From Scybalocola_A sp900557175 (lineage in GTDB: Bacteria; Bacillota; Clostridia; Lachnospirales; Lachnospiraceae): a stretch of 29,142 nt of DNA. Under the pieces are notes generated by a model that did no database searches, was not told the DNA's origin, and saw nothing but the letters and a program-made list of their open reading frames with translations. Positions 22,146 to 29,054 of this stretch are shown here, piece after piece; the stretch's first letter is position 1; each line of letters starts with the position of its first letter. Position numbers and translations under genes: made by a program. The DNA lies in NCBI GenBank assembly GCA_937890745.1, contig CALADH010000006.1, forward strand, positions 1 through 29,142, in the 5' to 3' direction.

Positions 22146-23606
22146 TTATAATTCCTTTGTCAGCTTTTCAATCGCTGCGCGGATACGGTTTAATGATTCC
22201 TCTTTGCCTAAAATCTCCATAAGCTCTGTAGCGCCGCCCGGCGTCATCTGCTTGCCTGACACAGCTGTTCTCACCGGCCACATCACATAACCGTTCTTAT
22301 AGCCTTTTTCCTTCACGAACTCAACAAGCGTATTGTAAAGGCTGTCATTGCTGTAATCATCAAGCGCCTCAAAAACAGGAAGTACTTCCTTTAATACAGC
22401 AAGCGCTGTCTCAGGTGTTGTCTTCATCTTCTTATGGGCATACATGGAAATATCGTATTCCGGTACATTTTCAAAAAAGTCCACATGGTCTTTAATATCT
22501 GTAAACACTTCAATTCTTGTCTTCACTAAAGCTGCAATTTTCTTTAAGTCAACAGCTCTTGTGATAACTTCCTTAAGATATGGCTCTGCCATGTCGTAAA
22601 ACTTGTCAAAATCCATCGCCTTCATATATTCGCCGTTCATCCACTTAAGCTTTACAATATCAAAAACAGACGGTGTTTTGCTCATATGGTGATAATCGAA
22701 CGCTTTCACAAGCTCGTCCAGTGAGAAAATCTCTCTGTTATCCTCAGGACACCATCCAAGAAGCGCCACATAATTGACAATCGCTTCTGAAATAAAGCCC
22801 TGCTCAAGCAAATCTTCATAAGAAGAATGACCGCTTCGCTTACTCAGCTTTTTATGCTCCTCATTTGTAATAAGCGGACAATGGACATAAACCGGCACTT
22901 CCCATCCAAATGCATCATAAAGACGATTATACTTCGGCGATGATGATAAATATTCATTGCCTCTGACAACATGCGTAATCCCCATCAGATGGTCGTCAAC
23001 AACATTGGCAAAATTATATGTCGGATAACCGTCAGATTTAATAAGAATCATATCGTCAAGTTCTGAATTATCCACTGTAATATCACCGTAAATTTCATCG
23101 TGGAATGTTGTCGTTCCCGTTGTCGGATTGTTCTGACGAATCACATAAGGCACGCCTGCCGCAAGCTTTTCCTCAACCTCTGCTTTTGAAAGGCTCAGAC
23201 AATGCTTATCATAAACAACAATTTCCTTTCCTGCAATTTCCTGCTTTAATGAATCTAAGCGCTCCTTATCACAAAAGCAGTAATAAGCCTCGCCTTTTTC
23301 CACAAGCTTCTTTGCATATTCAAGATAAATACCACTGTTTTGACGCTCGCTCTGAACATAAGGTCCGCAGCCGCCATCCTTATCCGGTCCTTCATCATGA
23401 ATAAGCCCTGTCTTTTCAAGTGTTCTGTAAATAATATCAACAGCACCCTCAACGTAGCGCTCCTGATCTGTATCTTCTATTCTTAAAAGGAAATCTCCGC
23501 CCTCATGCTTTGCAATCAGGTAAGCATACAATGCTGTTCTTAAATTTCCCACGTGCATACGCCCTGTAGGACTTGGCGCAAATCGTGTTCTTACTTTCTT
23601 TTCCAT
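22146..23606 (-). CDS. gltX: Glutamyl-tRNA synthetase
   Basis: GltX charges tRNA-Glu (and in many Firmicutes tRNA-Gln, corrected later by GatCAB). The 486-residue class I enzyme has the HIGH-type motif APSPTGRMHVGNLRTALYAY near residue 9, LRIEDTDQERY, the anticodon-side HYIL-like NYVALLGWCPED and the KMSKS-type motif KKLSKRSG. GAGGAG lies seven bases before the ATG. Its own promoter sits at 23683-23711, overlapping the end of the upstream gene. A strong hairpin lies at the very 5' end of the leader. It is co-transcribed with the helicase downstream. Confidence 0.98.
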   Translation of the reverse strand: MEKKVRTRFAPSPTGRMHVGNLRTALYAYLIAKHEGGDFLLRIEDTDQERYVEGAVDIIYRTLEKTGLIHDEGPDKDGGCGPYVQSERQNSGIYLEYAKKLVEKGEAYYCFCDKERLDSLKQEIAGKEIVVYDKHCLSLSKAEVEEKLAAGVPYVIRQNNPTTGTTTFHDEIYGDITVDNSELDDMILIKSDGYPTYNFANVVDDHLMGITHVVRGNEYLSSSPKYNRLYDAFGWEVPVYVHCPLITNEEHKKLSKRSGHSSYEDLLEQGFISEAIVNYVALLGWCPEDNREIFSLDELVKAFDYHHMSKTPSVFDIVKLKWMNGEYMKAMDFDKFYDMAEPYLKEVITRAVDLKKIAALVKTRIEVFTDIKDHVDFFENVPEYDISMYAHKKMKTTPETALAVLKEVLPVFEALDDYSNDSLYNTLVEFVKEKGYKNGYVMWPVRTAVSGKQMTPGGATELMEILGKEESLNRIRAAIEKLTKEL

Positions 23607-23640
23607 AGCAATTCTCCTCTTTTATTGAAAATATGGCAAA

Positions 23641-23671
23641 GCGCCAATCTGAGTCTGCCTCAAACTGGCGC
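23641..23671 (-). other. 13-bp hairpin at the 5' end of the gltX leader
   Basis: On the minus strand GCGCCAGTTTGAG pairs with CTCAGATTGGCGC throughout (two G-U pairs) around a five-base loop. It begins about five bases after the predicted gltX transcript start. It may end transcripts of the upstream gene (only UUU and a later UUUU follow) or protect the gltX mRNA. Confidence 0.6.
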
Positions 23672-23682
23672 CATCGCTTATT

Positions 23683-23711
23683 ATTATATATGATTTATCT
23701 TCTGATATCAA
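23683..23711 (-). promoter_or_regulatory. Promoter of gltX and the helicase gene
   Basis: On the minus strand TTGATA (23706-23711), 17 bases, then a perfect TATAAT (23683-23688). The -35 overlaps the stop codon of the upstream membrane-protein gene. Confidence 0.8.
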
Positions 23712-25360
23712 GATTGTTTCACAAGTTCAATCTCATTAATATCCGTAAACTGCGTCTGCGTATCCACATATTTTACCGAAACCGTATCTCCCGGCTTGAT
23801 GACCGCCAGAATATCGTTCAGCTGAATCGAAGCTGTAAATATCTGATCGGAGTTTTCAAGCTGCACATAATAGTACGTGTTGCCGTCTTTAACCGCAGAT
23901 GACACAGCTTTAACAATCTGTGTCTCCGTCTTTAATGATGACTCATCCATCGATGCATCCGCATTCGAGCCCACAAGCTTCAAATATTGATTATATGCCT
24001 CATTAATCGTCGAACCAATGGCAACCTCCTGATAACGCTCCACATTAATGTATGCAAACTGCTTTACAAGTCCCGCGTTATCCTTCAGTGAAAGGAAGTA
24101 GGTCGGCTGGTTCGCCACATTCAAAAGAATCGGAAACGTTGCCTGATAGCCAAGATGCTGTACCTGACCTTCCGCCGAACTCATGGCCGAATGTTCTGTC
24201 GCACCGGATACCGGATAATAGCGGGCTTCCTTCGTTCTTAAATTGACAAGTACAAAACCGATATTGGACTGGTCATTACCTGTACTTGTAAGACCTGTAT
24301 AAATCCACACATCGTCATCCTGTGCAAGATAATTATATCCTCCGGATGTATGGCTCATCTCCTTCTGTCCAAAAATTGTATTCAGATAGCCCTTCTTATA
24401 CTTGCCCCAGTAATCGATCTGATTAATCACAATGTCTGAAGAATATGCCTGGTCTACCCACTGCGGCACTTCTTCAATCGGATAATACTGGCTTGAGCCA
24501 TTCTGAGCATCCATAATCACAACGCCCTTAATATCCTTGCCGCCGAACAATCCGATGCGATAATCAATCACCGGACAAATCCAGTATGGATTGCCGTCAT
24601 CATCAATTTCAAACGCATAGCTGTCATCAAAAATATAGGTCGGATAAGAAAATCTTAAATGTCTGTCAAGCTTTCTGAAAAACAGCTCACCCGGTGAATA
24701 GCGGATGCCTTCCTCAAGGCGGTGCAGCGTAACATCCTGCGTCGTCATATCCACACTGATATATGCCGGAATACCTTCCGACTGGTTATTAAACCACTTA
24801 ATAATATCGCCGTACATCAGTGGCGCCACACGCGTAGGAACACCCTTATAATTAATCTGTGTATAGGAATAAGCCGACTCGTCTACTTCAAACTGGGAAA
24901 CAAACTCTACAAGCTCACCAAGCTTTCTGTCACCGAGACGGACTGCAGAGTCTCTGTCAACAACAGGAACATCTTTTAAAGAAATCTGACTGATATCTTC
25001 TGTGAAATCTCTCTCCTCCACAGGCATCAGCTTCTGATAAGCCGACGCATGAAAAATCTCTGCCGATATTAATGTACCGCCGACAATAACAACAATACAT
25101 ACGGCAATAATCCCCAAAAGAATCTTTGTCACAATACTGCTGCCCTTCACACCCGAAAAGTTAATACTCCTGCTTTTAACACTGTCATGAATGACTGTGC
25201 TTCCCTTTAAAAACAGCGATACAATTAAATAAACCACGATCACTGTAATCACGTAAATGTAAAAATCCTTTGACCGCAGGTTAATGGCCGGAAGCATAAA
25301 CCAAAAAGCAACAAAGGCATACACAAGCGTCAGTAAAATACTGACAATCGTTTTTTTCAT
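23708..25360 (-). CDS. Unrecognised membrane protein with large external domain
   Basis: I do not recognise the family. The protein (550 residues from ATG 25360; ATG 25366 is nearly as good, both after GGAGG) starts MKKTIVSILLTLVYAF. It has three hydrophobic segments (about 4-22, 29-50, 81-103 counted from this start), then about 440 residues without membrane segments, presumably outside the cell. That part is rich in aromatic and acidic residues, with stretches such as MYGDIIKWFNNQSEG, NPYWICPVIDYRIGLFGG, ARYYPVSGATEHSAM and LKDNAGLVKQFAYINVE. The last 65 residues look like a small beta-barrel (YYYVQLENSDQIF ... KPGDTVSVKYV). It sits alone between tRNA-Leu and gltX. Confidence 0.8.
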   Translation of the reverse strand: MKKTIVSILLTLVYAFVAFWFMLPAINLRSKDFYIYVITVIVVYLIVSLFLKGSTVIHDSVKSRSINFSGVKGSSIVTKILLGIIAVCIVVIVGGTLISAEIFHASAYQKLMPVEERDFTEDISQISLKDVPVVDRDSAVRLGDRKLGELVEFVSQFEVDESAYSYTQINYKGVPTRVAPLMYGDIIKWFNNQSEGIPAYISVDMTTQDVTLHRLEEGIRYSPGELFFRKLDRHLRFSYPTYIFDDSYAFEIDDDGNPYWICPVIDYRIGLFGGKDIKGVVIMDAQNGSSQYYPIEEVPQWVDQAYSSDIVINQIDYWGKYKKGYLNTIFGQKEMSHTSGGYNYLAQDDDVWIYTGLTSTGNDQSNIGFVLVNLRTKEARYYPVSGATEHSAMSSAEGQVQHLGYQATFPILLNVANQPTYFLSLKDNAGLVKQFAYINVERYQEVAIGSTINEAYNQYLKLVGSNADASMDESSLKTETQIVKAVSSAVKDGNTYYYVQLENSDQIFTASIQLNDILAVIKPGDTVSVKYVDTQTQFTDINEIELVKQS

Positions 25361-25375
25361 ATTCATATAACCTCC

Positions 25376-25401
25376 AAAGTATAATAAGGTCATTATACTT
25401 T
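25376..25401. promoter_or_regulatory. Operator-like inverted repeat before the membrane-protein gene
   Basis: AAAGTATAA and TTATACTTT are perfect 9-base arms around eight bases. The palindrome lies just after a possible promoter (TTGACA at 25423-25428, 16 bases, TAAATA) and directly abuts the ribosome site, a usual place for a repressor site. It could also be an RNA hairpin. Confidence 0.4.
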
Positions 25402-25501
25402 ATTTAGTGTAGTAATGGAAGCTGTCAATAGAGAAATTTTTATAAAAATTGTATAAAGAAAGATGCCCTCGGCCAACAACAAAAAAAGCATCCGATACAG
25501 C

Positions 25502-25534
25502 AAAAAAGCCACCTTGATTTCTCAAGATGGCTTA
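25502..25534 (-). terminator. Terminator of tRNA-Leu
   Basis: On the minus strand AAGCCATCTTGA pairs with TCAAGGTGGCTT (12 pairs, one U-G) around a GAAA loop, followed by six U residues, six bases after the tRNA. Confidence 0.92.
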
Positions 25535-25539
25535 TGTGA

Positions 25540-25623
25540 TGCGGGAGATGGGACTTGAACCCACACGTCTATACAGACACAAGATCCTTAGTCTTGCCTG
25601 TCTGCCAATTCCAGCACTCCCGC
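25540..25623 (-). tRNA. tRNA-Leu (anticodon AAG)
   Basis: An 84-nt cloverleaf: acceptor GCGGGAG / CTCCCGC with discriminator A, D-arm ending TTGGCAGAC, anticodon stem CAAGA / TCTTG with loop CTAAGGA (anticodon AAG), a long variable arm with TGTCTGTATAGACG, and TPsiC loop GGTTCAAGTCC. The long variable arm and A73 are leucine features. CCA is not encoded. A34 would probably be modified to inosine, reading CUU and related codons. It has its own promoter and terminator. Confidence 0.96.
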
Positions 25624-25635
25624 TCGACGAATATT

Positions 25636-25664
25636 ATAATATCATAACACCCGCCGTTCGTCAA
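25636..25664 (-). promoter_or_regulatory. Promoter of tRNA-Leu
   Basis: On the minus strand TTGACG (25659-25664), 17 bases, then TATTAT (25636-25641), with A-runs upstream (25667-25696) like an UP element. The start would be about six bases before the mature tRNA. Confidence 0.8.
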
Positions 25665-25693
25665 CACTTTTTTTAAAATTTTTTTATTTTTTT

Positions 25694-25718
25694 TAAACAA
25701 TCGCTATAATAGCAATTA
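25694..25718 (-). terminator. Possible weak terminator of the ThuA-like gene
   Basis: AATTGCTA and TAGCGATT on the minus strand form eight pairs (one U-G) with a three-base loop, just after the stop codon; only GUUU follows. Readthrough into the tRNA promoter region is likely. Confidence 0.35.
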
Positions 25719-25722
25719 TTAC

Positions 25723-26481
25723 TTACTTTTCATGCTTTTTCTGCCACGCTTCTTCCGGTGAAATTTCTGCATGAGGACAGTCAAGCTTTTCAACACGCAC
25801 CGAAGGCTTTGCCCACTTCACAGCATTTTTAATAATTCTTCTCACATACGGATTAAAGTAAGATTTGTTTGTTTCGTGTCCCGGCTGGAAATAAAAGATC
25901 TTACCATAGCCTCTCGTCCACGTACAGCCCGAACGAAATACTTCACCGCCTCTGAACCAGCTTGTGAAAACAACATCATCCGGCTTCGGTATATCGAAAA
26001 ACTCTCCGTACATTTCTTCTTCCTCTAATTCAAAGCTTTCAGGAATCCCTTCGGCAATCGGATGTGTCGGGCATAAATTCCATACACGGCAAAAATCACC
26101 TTCACGCCATTTTAAAGAACCTGATGTACCGAGAAGCTTCTGAAGCGGACGGCTCGGATGTGCCGAATGCAGCGCCACAAAGCCCATGCCTCTTAAAACA
26201 TAATCACGGACTCTGTCCGATATTTCTTCCGGTACGCGCTCATGGGCAACATGTGCCCACCATACAAGCACATCCGTATCATCAAGCACTTCTTTTGTCA
26301 GACCACACTCTGGCATATCAAGCGTCGCCGTGCGCACGACAAATTCATCATCTTCCTCTAAAATCGCTTTTAATGTTTCATGAATTCCATTTGGATGCAC
26401 TGCGCGAATTGCAGCAACAGACTCCAGACGGTCTGTTTCATTTTCCTGCACAAATTCATTCCATACAGTTACCTTAATCAT
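25723..26481 (-). CDS. ThuA-domain protein (trehalose-utilisation type)
   Basis: The 252-residue protein has the ThuA glutamine-amidotransferase-like fold: MIKVTVWNEFVQE at the start, VLVWWAHVAHERVPEEISDRVRDYV, GMGFVALHSAHPSRPLQKLLG, THPIAEGIPESFELEEEEMYGEFF, and GKIFYFQPGHETNKSYFNPYVRRIIKNAVKW near the end. ThuA-family proteins are linked to sugar catabolism, but the reaction is not established. I use ATG 26481, with GGGAGG seven bases upstream. It is a cytoplasmic, single-gene unit with promoter TTGACT-16-TATAAT (26533-26560). No sugar transport or catabolic gene is adjacent. Confidence 0.9.
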   Translation of the reverse strand: MIKVTVWNEFVQENETDRLESVAAIRAVHPNGIHETLKAILEEDDEFVVRTATLDMPECGLTKEVLDDTDVLVWWAHVAHERVPEEISDRVRDYVLRGMGFVALHSAHPSRPLQKLLGTSGSLKWREGDFCRVWNLCPTHPIAEGIPESFELEEEEMYGEFFDIPKPDDVVFTSWFRGGEVFRSGCTWTRGYGKIFYFQPGHETNKSYFNPYVRRIIKNAVKWAKPSVRVEKLDCPHAEISPEEAWQKKHEK

Positions 26482-26505
26482 TTGATTTCCTCCCTGCATC
26501 TTTTG

Positions 26506-26522
26506 CGCCGGTCCCGCCGGCG
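26506..26522. other. GC-rich leader hairpin of the ThuA-like gene
   Basis: CGCCGG and CCGGCG arms around five bases lie about ten bases upstream of the ribosome site. The stem could affect translation. On the plus strand GTTTTAATTTTA follows, so it might also act as a weak terminator for rightward transcripts. Confidence 0.4.
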
Positions 26523-26532
26523 TTTTAATTTT

Positions 26533-26560
26533 ATTATAGGCGCTTTCATGTAATAGTCAA
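26533..26560 (-). promoter_or_regulatory. Promoter of the ThuA-like gene
   Basis: On the minus strand TTGACT (26555-26560), 16 bases, then a perfect TATAAT (26533-26538), ten bases after the stop of the amidase gene. Confidence 0.75.
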
Positions 26561-26569
26561 GTCATTAAA

Positions 26570-27133
26570 CTAAAGATTCAGATAAGAAATCAATCCGTTA
26601 TATATTCCCTCTGCAAAAGCATATTGTTCATCCGTCAGAAGCTGCCGGTCATCATAATTGCTCAGATAGGCAAGCTCCACAAGCACCGCCGGCATTTTTG
26701 TACGGCGCAGCACGTAAAGGGAAGGATTCACACGCACACCGTTGTCTTTCGTGCCGACACGGCTGACAATGCCTGTCAAAATATTTTCAGCAAGATAGTA
26801 GGCCTGCGTGTAGGCTCTGTACACATAACACTCTGTCCCATGAATTTTTTCATTCACATTGGCGTTTGCATGAATGCTTATAAAATAATCGGCCGGCCAG
26901 TCATTGGCTGCTGTCACCCGTTCCCTTAAACTTGACGCATTACTTGTGCCTAAAATTTCATCCGGTCTGTTTCTTGACAGACGAACTTCAAAACGGCCGT
27001 CGCCCCTTAAAATGTCTGCAAGATAAATACCGACCTGATAGGTGATATCCTGCTCCTGCACTCCATCAGCCTGAGCTCCTGTGTTTGGCCCGCTCGGATT
27101 ATGTCCCTGATCAATAAAAATTTTAATTGCCAC
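26570..27133 (-). CDS. N-acetylmuramoyl-L-alanine amidase (Amidase_3)
   Basis: This peptidoglycan hydrolase cuts between muramic acid and L-alanine. The 187-residue chain is just the Amidase_3 catalytic domain: IKIFIDQGHNPSGPNTGA (first zinc histidine), a glutamate in GVQEQDITYQVG, YFISIHANAN (second zinc histidine) and the catalytic glutamate in AVLVELAYLSN. There is no signal peptide and no wall-binding repeat. The start is GTG 27133 with GAGGTG six bases upstream; an earlier GTG at 27142 lies inside that site. In B. subtilis the leaderless CwlC is released at mother-cell lysis; a similar role is possible but inferred. A terminator ends directly before its ribosome site. Confidence 0.93.
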   Translation of the reverse strand: MAIKIFIDQGHNPSGPNTGAQADGVQEQDITYQVGIYLADILRGDGRFEVRLSRNRPDEILGTSNASSLRERVTAANDWPADYFISIHANANVNEKIHGTECYVYRAYTQAYYLAENILTGIVSRVGTKDNGVRVNPSLYVLRRTKMPAVLVELAYLSNYDDRQLLTDEQYAFAEGIYNGLISYLNL

Positions 27134-27145
27134 GTCACACACCTC

Positions 27146-27183
27146 AAAAAAATGATGCTGAGAGCATCTGCCCTCAACATCAT
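27146..27183 (-). terminator. Terminator between thrS and the amidase gene
   Basis: On the minus strand ATGATGTTGAGGGC pairs with GCTCTCAGCATCAT (14 pairs, two with G-U) around a four-base loop, followed by seven U residues. The U-run is immediately followed by the amidase ribosome site, so terminated RNA would end just before it. Confidence 0.92.
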
Positions 27184-27275
27184 CCTATGCGCCGCCCCGG
27201 TCAACCGTGCATAAAAATATCTAGCGTCAGTGAACAGGGGACAACACACCTCACGCCATCATTGACCGTAAACTT
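27184..27275 (-). promoter_or_regulatory. Structured GC-rich stretch upstream of the terminator
   Basis: The 92 bases after the thrS stop are unusually GC-rich for an intergenic region here and can fold in alternative ways: CGGTCAA (27262-27268) with TTGACCG (27198-27204), CCCC (27237-27240) with GGGG (27195-27198), or TATGC with GCATA (27186-27190, 27209-27213). The folds exclude one another in part. Together with the adjacent terminator this resembles an attenuator or riboswitch, but no known class is recognised. Confidence 0.35.
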
Positions 27276-29030
27276 TTATTTTTCTTTTGATGCAATCATC
27301 TTTTTAATATCTTCAACAAAAGCATCAAGGTCTGCTGAACCTAAATCGCCCTTATCGCGGCTTCTTACTGTAATTGTACCGGCTGCTGCTTCCTTCTCGC
27401 CAAGAACAAGCATATAAGGTACTTTTTCAAGCTGTGCCTGACGGATCTTGTAGCCGACTTTTTCATCCTTATTATCAAGCTCTGTGCGGATACCTGCCGC
27501 CTTAAGCTTTTCATAAACACCATTTGCATAATCCATTGATTTCTCAGATACAGGAATAACCTTAACCTGAACAGGGGATAACCATAATGGGAATTTTCCT
27601 GCAAAATGCTCGATTAAAATACCGATAAAACGCTCGATAGAACCGAAGCATACACGATGCAGCATAATCGGACGTTTCTTCTGTCCGTCTTTATCTGTAT
27701 ACTCAAGTTCAAAACGCTGCGGAAGCTGGAAGTCAAGCTGAATTGTACCGCACTGCCATGTTCTTCCAAGGGAATCTCTTAAATGGAAGTCAATCTTAGG
27801 CCCGTAAAATGCGCCGTCACCTTCATTGACAATATAATCCATGCCCATATCCTCAAGTGCTCTGCGAAGACCGTTTGTTGCCATTTCCCAATCTTCATCC
27901 GATCCCATAGAATTTTCCGGACGTGTTGAAAGCTCTACAAAATAGTCAAAGCCAAACTGTTTGTACACTTCATCAATCAATCTTGTAACGCCTTTGATTT
28001 CTTCCTCAATCTGATCATCTCTCATGAAAATATGCGCATCATCCTGTGTGAAGCAGCGCACGCGCATAAGGCCGTGAAGCTGTCCGCTCTTTTCATGACG
28101 GTGTACAAGGCCGAGCTCGCCGACACGAAGCGGCAGATCACGGTAGGAATGCATCTGATTTTTATAAACAAGCATACCGCCCGGACAGTTCATCGGCTTC
28201 ACAGCAAAATCTTCCTCGTCAATGACTGTTGTATACATATTTTCTTTATAGTGATCCCAGTGACCGGAAGTTTCCCAAAGCTTGCGGCTTAAGATGACCG
28301 GTGTTGAAACCTCTAAATAATTTTCTCTCTGATGAATCTGACGCCAGTAATCAATTAATGTATTTTTAAGTGTCATGCCCTTTGGCAGGAAAAATGGGAA
28401 GCCCGGTCCTTCCTCTGTAAACATAAACAAACCAAGCTCTTTGCCAAGCTTTCTGTGGTCGCGCTTTTTTGCTTCCTCAAGCATTGTCAGATAGCTTTCC
28501 AAATCTGTCTTATTTGCAAAAGCTGTACCGTAAATTCTTGTGAGCATTTTATTTTTCTCACTGCCGCGCCAGTAAGCGCCGGCAATACTTGTCAGCTTAA
28601 ACGCTTTAATACCCTTTGTATACAAAATATGCGGGCCTGCACAAAGGTCTACAAACTCACCCTGCTGATAGAAGCTGATTGTTTCCTCCTCAGGTAAATC
28701 CTCAATAAGCTCAACCTTGTACGGTTCTTCCTTTTCCTTCATAAGCGCCAGAGCTTCTTCTCTCGGCAGTACAAAAGGCTTAATCGGAAGATTTTCTTTC
28801 ACGATTTTTGCCATCTCTGCTTCAAGTTTTTCAAGATCTTCCGCTGTGAAGCCGCCGTCTCTGTCAAAATCATAATAAAAGCCGTCATCAATTGCCGGTC
28901 CTATTGCAAGCTTTGTTTCAGGATAAAGGCGTTTTACAGCCTGAGCCAGTACATGAGATGCACTGTGACGGATTGCCTTTAAAGTTTCCTGTGTTTCCTC
29001 AACATTTCCGTTTGGTAAAATAATCTTCAT
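27276..29030 (-). CDS. thrS: Threonyl-tRNA synthetase lacking the TGS domain
   Basis: ThrRS charges tRNA-Thr. The 584-residue class II enzyme starts almost directly in the editing (SAD) domain: RHSASHVLAQAVKRLYP with zinc-type histidines H22 and H26, FVDLCAGPHI, KLTSIAGAYWRGSEKN. The catalytic core shows MNCPGGMLVYK (zinc cysteine), motif 2 LGLVHRHEKSGQLHGLMRVR, and motif 3 with HRVCFGSIERFIGILIEH; the anticodon domain begins near LSPVQVKVIPV. The N-terminal TGS domain of typical ThrRS (about 640 residues) is absent. The start has AAGGAGG eight bases upstream and the frame begins MKIILPNGN. An interspersed repeat occupies the leader just upstream. Confidence 0.98.
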   Translation of the reverse strand: MKIILPNGNVEETQETLKAIRHSASHVLAQAVKRLYPETKLAIGPAIDDGFYYDFDRDGGFTAEDLEKLEAEMAKIVKENLPIKPFVLPREEALALMKEKEEPYKVELIEDLPEEETISFYQQGEFVDLCAGPHILYTKGIKAFKLTSIAGAYWRGSEKNKMLTRIYGTAFANKTDLESYLTMLEEAKKRDHRKLGKELGLFMFTEEGPGFPFFLPKGMTLKNTLIDYWRQIHQRENYLEVSTPVILSRKLWETSGHWDHYKENMYTTVIDEEDFAVKPMNCPGGMLVYKNQMHSYRDLPLRVGELGLVHRHEKSGQLHGLMRVRCFTQDDAHIFMRDDQIEEEIKGVTRLIDEVYKQFGFDYFVELSTRPENSMGSDEDWEMATNGLRRALEDMGMDYIVNEGDGAFYGPKIDFHLRDSLGRTWQCGTIQLDFQLPQRFELEYTDKDGQKKRPIMLHRVCFGSIERFIGILIEHFAGKFPLWLSPVQVKVIPVSEKSMDYANGVYEKLKAAGIRTELDNKDEKVGYKIRQAQLEKVPYMLVLGEKEAAAGTITVRSRDKGDLGSADLDAFVEDIKKMIASKEK

Positions 29031-29054
29031 TCTCTTTCTCCTCCTTTACAAGAG

